Shown here piece after piece: positions 60,506 through 64,000 of a DNA stretch of 64,000 nucleotides. Origin of the DNA: Paracoccus subflavus (lineage in GTDB: Bacteria > Pseudomonadota > Alphaproteobacteria > Rhodobacterales > Rhodobacteraceae); assembly GCF_004310345.1 (NCBI RefSeq), contig NZ_SISK01000004.1:220405-284404 (forward strand), written 5' to 3'. Position 1 is the first letter of the stretch. Every line of letters begins with the position of its first letter. A program made the position numbers and the translations under genes. The notes below the pieces were generated by a model, which did not search any database, had not been told where the DNA came from, and saw nothing but the letters and a program-made list of their open reading frames with translations.

Positions 60506-61980
60506 ACAGTCTTTTACCCCTGCTGCTGGTCTCGCTGACAATCGTTCCGGCGCTGATCAGCTTTGCCCTGCCGGACCGCCTCGCGGTCTGGCGCGACGCG
60601 ATCAACATCGGCTTCGCCCTGAGCAAGCTGGCGCTCGTGGGCGCCTTGCTGCTGGCAGCACGCGAGGGCACGATCACGGAATGGCGCTACGAATTCCTGC
60701 CGGGACACGAATTCATCCTCCGGCCGGATTCACTTTCATTGCTGTTTGTCACTCTCTCTGCCTTCCTGTGGCTGATAACCACCGTCTATGCGATCGCCTA
60801 TTTCAAGCGCGGACCGCACTTGGGGCGCTTCTTCGGATTCTTCAACCTCTGTGTCCTATCGGCGACCGGAGTGGCCATTTCTGGCACGGCGATCACCTTC
60901 TTCCTCTTCTATGAACTCCTGACCTTGGCGACGTGGCCGCTGGTCGTCCACAAGGGTGACGAGAAGTCCCTCCGCGCGGGGCGCATCTACCTGATCTATA
61001 CGCTGGCAGGCAGCGCCGCCTTTCTGGCGGGCATCGTCTGGCTGAAGTCGCTCGTCGGCACGATCGAGTTCACGGCACCGCCTGATCTGACCGGGATCCC
61101 GCGGCTGGAACTCACGCTGATCTTCATCCTTTGCATCGGCGGGCTCGGCGTGAAGGCGGCGCTCATCCCGTTCCACGTATGGTTGCCCGAGGCGATGGCC
61201 GCGCCCGCTCCGGTGAGCGCGCTGCTCCACGCCGTGGCCGTGGTCAAGGCCGGCGCGTTCGGGATCCTGAGGATGATCTACGACGTTTACGGAATCGATA
61301 CGGTATCGGAGCTTGGCCTCGGCACGCCGCTTGCCTTGTGGGCCGGAGCGACCATCCTCTATGGCTCGTTCCGCGCCGTGATGCAGACCGACATCAAGAA
61401 GCGGCTGGCCTATTCGACGGTCAGCCAGGTCAGCTACATCATTCTCGGGGCCAGCCTGATCGGCCCCTTCGCGATCATCGGCGGGCTGGTGCATCTGGTG
61501 CATCAGGGGATCATGAAGATCACTCTTTTCATGTGCGCAGGGGCGCTGGACAACCGGATGGGGATCAAGTTGGTGGCGGATCTCGACGGTGCCGGGCGGG
61601 CGATGCCGGTGACAATGGCAGCCTTCAGCATCGGCGCGCTCGGCATGATCGGCATTCCGCCGACCGCAGGTTTCATCTCGAAATGGTACCTGGGGATGGG
61701 AGGGCTGCAGTCCGAGGCGAGTTGGGTCATCGCCGTTCTGGCGGGATCGTCACTTCTGAATGCGCTCTACTTCCTGCCGCTGCTCTACCGCGCCTGGCTG
61801 CTTCCGCCATCGAAGGAGCTGGCGCCGGTACGCGAACTGGACGGCGCGTGGAACAGGATGCTGGTCCTCCCCGCCGCGGTGACCGCCCTGATAACATTGG
61901 CGGCCGGAGCCTTTGCGACTTTTCCGTTCAGCCCGCTGAGATGGGCCGAGCTGATCGCCGAGAGTGGCTATCTGAAATGA
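60502..61980 (+). CDS. Second NuoL/M/N-type antiporter subunit
   Basis: A 492-residue paralogue of MrpD with about fourteen helices. TM5 glutamate E138 (FFLFYELLTLATWPLV), TM7 lysine (LGVKAALIPFHVWLPEAM), TM8 region HLVHQGIMKITLF and IKKRLAYSTVSQVSY are intact, so it should be able to move protons or cations. Compared with MrpD it resembles the general proton-conducting family. GTG start at 60502 overlaps mrpD by four bases. It may replace the missing NuoL-like half of MrpA. Confidence 0.92.
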   Translation: MNSLLPLLLVSLTIVPALISFALPDRLAVWRDAINIGFALSKLALVGALLLAAREGTITEWRYEFLPGHEFILRPDSLSLLFVTLSAFLWLITTVYAIAYFKRGPHLGRFFGFFNLCVLSATGVAISGTAITFFLFYELLTLATWPLVVHKGDEKSLRAGRIYLIYTLAGSAAFLAGIVWLKSLVGTIEFTAPPDLTGIPRLELTLIFILCIGGLGVKAALIPFHVWLPEAMAAPAPVSALLHAVAVVKAGAFGILRMIYDVYGIDTVSELGLGTPLALWAGATILYGSFRAVMQTDIKKRLAYSTVSQVSYIILGASLIGPFAIIGGLVHLVHQGIMKITLFMCAGALDNRMGIKLVADLDGAGRAMPVTMAAFSIGALGMIGIPPTAGFISKWYLGMGGLQSEASWVIAVLAGSSLLNALYFLPLLYRAWLLPPSKELAPVRELDGAWNRMLVLPAAVTALITLAAGAFATFPFSPLRWAELIAESGYLK

Positions 61981-63665
61981 CAATCGCACCCAGCCTTCTT
62001 CTGTTGGTCGTGATCCTCTGGCCACTCTTTCTCGCCTTTCTGTGCCTGCTGCCGAAGCTGGGGCCGAGGATGCTTTTGGCGCTGCCGCTTGGGCCGCTCC
62101 CGGCACTCGCCGCCGTGTTCCTGGCGCCGCGAGACCAGACCCTGAGCGTGCCTGGGGTACTGCTCGATGGCGGACTCCGACTGACCGAAACGGGGGTGCT
62201 GTTTCTGGGCGGCGCCGCGCTGCTGTGGTTCTGGGCTGGGGTTTATGCCCTGCGGTACATGCGCGGCGATTCCCGCGCGCAAACCTTTGCCCTGTTCTGG
62301 ATGCTGGTACTCGCTGGAAACCTGGGTGTGTTTCTGGCAGCGGATCTGGCGACCTTCTACGTGTCCTTCGCGCTGGTGTCGCTGGCCGCCTATCCGCTTG
62401 TGATCCACGATCGCAAACCCGCGTCGATGAGGGCCGGCGTGGTCTACATCATCCTTGCAGTTGTCGGCGAAACCGCGCTGCTGGCCGGTTTCATGATGAT
62501 CGCCCATGCGGCAGGGGGAACGATCCTCATAGAGGGGGTTCGCGACAGGCTCGCCGACCCGGGGGCCGACCCGCTGGTGCTGTGGTTGCTGATTGCGGGT
62601 TTCGGCATCAAGGCGGGATTGGTCCCGCTGCATGTCTGGCTTCCGGTGGCACATCCGGCGGCGCCGGTCCCGGCCTCGGCGGTGCTGTCTGGCGCCATCG
62701 TGAAGGCGGGCATCTTCGGGCTGGTCACATTTCTGCCTTGGGGCAGCGCCTGGCCGATCAGTGGAACGCTGCTGGCTCTTGCGGGGTTCGGCGGGCTCTT
62801 CACGGCGGCGCTCTACGGGGCGATGCAGGGCAATCCAAAGACGGTGCTGGCCTATTCAACAGTCAGCCAGATGGGGCTTCTGATGGGCGTGATGGGCGCG
62901 GCGCTGGCGGCGGGCCTGCCGGCGGCTTCGGTTCTGCCGGCGGTAGCGCTTTATGCGCTGCATCACGGGCTGGCCAAGGGGGCGCTGTTCCTGGGCGTCG
63001 GCGTGGTCGGCAAGGCTCGGGGCGTGGCGCGGGGCTTGGTGATCGCGGCACTGGCAATGGCCGCCTTGTCGGTGGCCGGGTTGCCGCTAACCGCCGGCGC
63101 GCTTGTGAAATCGGCGATCAAGGGTCCCGCAGGCGACTTTGGCGCGACGTTAATCGGCCTCTCGGCGCTGACCTCAGGGCTGTTGCTGGTGCGCTACTTT
63201 TTCACCCTTCCCGCGCCTGCAAAATCTGGCGGCCCGCCCGGTCTCATGGTGGTGCCGCTGGTAGCGCTGTCAGCCGCCGCGCTTGGCCTGCCGTGGTCAC
63301 TCTATGCCCGGGCAACGGGCAATGCGCCCTACGAGGCGATTGACCTGTTGGCGCTCGGCATCAGCGCCTGGCCCCTTGGGCTCGCGGCAGTTCTCGTCAT
63401 CGCCGCGTTGGGAACCGGACTGCGCGCCCCGTCGCTGGCCGAAGGCGACCTGCTCGGCCCGGCAGCCCGGCTCAGCGCGAGGGCAGCCGCCGTTGCCCGG
63501 GCAGCCGCATTGGCGGGCCGATCGGAGAGGCCGGGCGAAAACGGGCAGCTCTTGGCGGAGATCGCCGAGGGGCTTGAGCGTCTGGAACGGCTGATCAACG
63601 ATCGTGCGGCCACGTCGGCCGCCGTTATACTGATTGCGCTGGGCCTGTTCGCTGCGCTTACCTGA
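61977..63665 (+). CDS. Third NuoL/M/N-type antiporter subunit lacking the TM5 glutamate
   Basis: A 562-residue paralogue, the longest of the three. TM7 lysine K212 (FGIKAGLVPLHVWLP), the TM8 region YALHHGLAKGALF and the later PKTVLAYSTVSQMG are present, but where MrpD has E136 and the second subunit E138 this one has alanine (A132 in TFYVSFALVSLAAYPLV). A glutamate at about 165 in the next helix (VVGETALLAG) might compensate. The C-terminal ~80 residues are a helical, Ala/Arg-rich extension with a last membrane helix. ATG 61977 overlaps the previous stop. Last gene of the operon. Confidence 0.88.
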   Translation: MTIAPSLLLLVVILWPLFLAFLCLLPKLGPRMLLALPLGPLPALAAVFLAPRDQTLSVPGVLLDGGLRLTETGVLFLGGAALLWFWAGVYALRYMRGDSRAQTFALFWMLVLAGNLGVFLAADLATFYVSFALVSLAAYPLVIHDRKPASMRAGVVYIILAVVGETALLAGFMMIAHAAGGTILIEGVRDRLADPGADPLVLWLLIAGFGIKAGLVPLHVWLPVAHPAAPVPASAVLSGAIVKAGIFGLVTFLPWGSAWPISGTLLALAGFGGLFTAALYGAMQGNPKTVLAYSTVSQMGLLMGVMGAALAAGLPAASVLPAVALYALHHGLAKGALFLGVGVVGKARGVARGLVIAALAMAALSVAGLPLTAGALVKSAIKGPAGDFGATLIGLSALTSGLLLVRYFFTLPAPAKSGGPPGLMVVPLVALSAAALGLPWSLYARATGNAPYEAIDLLALGISAWPLGLAAVLVIAALGTGLRAPSLAEGDLLGPAARLSARAAAVARAAALAGRSERPGENGQLLAEIAEGLERLERLINDRAATSAAVILIALGLFAALT

Positions 63666-63811
63666 CGGCGCCGCGTGCGAAACTAGTCAGCGATCGCCGT
63701 TCAGCGGAGATGTCCACCAGCCCACCGAGTCTTTGGCAGCAGCAAGTAGTTTGCTTTTAGTTTCGTATTGTGAGGCTTTTTCTGCCAGACGCTTTTTGCA
63801 ACGTCCTCAAG

Positions 63812-64000
63812 TCACTCGCGTCGACCGAGGAACTGCAGCAGGAACATGAACATGTTGATGAAGTCGAGGTATAGGCGCAGGTCGTGTCTCGGAAGTGGTA
63901 GAAATTGGATGGCGGCGTAATCTCCGGGTGAACTGACACCCACCCAGCCGGCGGCTGCAACCGCCAGGGAGATCACGCCATGAAGCAGAATACCGACAGC
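63812..64000 (-). CDS. C-terminus of a Bax-inhibitor-1-like membrane protein (5' end outside window)
   Basis: The minus strand from 64000 reads an open frame ending RHDLRLYLDFINMFMFLLQF followed by LGRRE and a stop. The LRLYLDFIN...LLxxLG pattern is the C-terminus of BI-1/YccA-YbhL membrane proteins. The 35 residues before it (a hydrophobic stretch, then GWVGVSSPGDYAAIQFLP) are less typical. Only 62 residues are visible. The 146 bases between this stop and the antiporter operon end show no feature. Confidence 0.6.
   Translation of the reverse strand, partial: AVGILLHGVISLAVAAAGWVGVSSPGDYAAIQFLPLPRHDLRLYLDFINMFMFLLQFLGRRE

Overview
The window comes from a GC-rich alphaproteobacterium, most likely a Rhodobacteraceae member close to Paracoccus. 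Support for this: a DUF1476 protein that closely resembles the zeta inhibitor of the Paracoccus F1FO-ATPase, a TakP-like TRAP binding protein like that of Rhodobacter, the obgE-proB pair, the adjacent TauE/SafE and TIGR02186 genes, and the dense packing with many ATGA overlaps. This placement rests on reading the proteins, not on a database search.

Positions 1-50,000 are mostly housekeeping and core metabolism. In order: accB-accC (fatty acid synthesis; accC runs off the left edge); hisF-hisE; selD followed by late cobalamin genes cobP-cobT-cobS; a TRAP transporter (two permease genes convergent with a TakP-like binding protein); eno, an EEP-fold hydrolase and selO; obgE-proB; a fatty-acid/acyl-CoA degradation operon (MerR regulator, acyl-CoA dehydrogenase, GST, thiolase, cupin, FadJ-like protein) beside a second MerR gene and two hotdog thioesterases; the ATPase zeta gene, divergent from purC-purS; an amino-acid ABC transporter ending in a gamma-glutamylpolyamine-synthetase-like gene; surE-pcm-nlpD; a TauE/SafE exporter with its TIGR02186 partner; a D-amino-acid aminotransferase; an acyltransferase and pepN; pntAB; an NCS1 permease, a DUF3422 protein, a 24-residue lipoprotein and an ArsC-like protein; then a sulfurtransferase-like protein, a HAD phosphatase, a peroxiredoxin-like protein and gluconokinase.

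From about 50,000 the character changes. There are gene-poor stretches, a beheaded CorC-type domain, a truncated IS5-family transposase, a likely IS481-type fragment, and a roughly 36-base motif that occurs twice, once exactly where the IS5 copy breaks off. Between these scars lies a set of ion and envelope genes: a Na+/Ca2+ antiporter, a GntP-type permease, a patatin phospholipase, an MgtC/DUF4010 membrane protein, and an eight-gene Mrp-like antiporter operon (56,700-63,665). That operon has no full MrpA. Its gene order matches the antiporter module of the archaeal membrane-bound hydrogenase (mbhA-H), with MrpA C-terminal modules fused to MrpB and three NuoL/M/N-type subunits at the end; the last of these has alanine where the conserved TM5 glutamate should be. 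This is the most interesting part of the window. The right edge holds the C-terminus of a Bax-inhibitor-1-like protein. No rRNA, tRNA or CRISPR array was seen.
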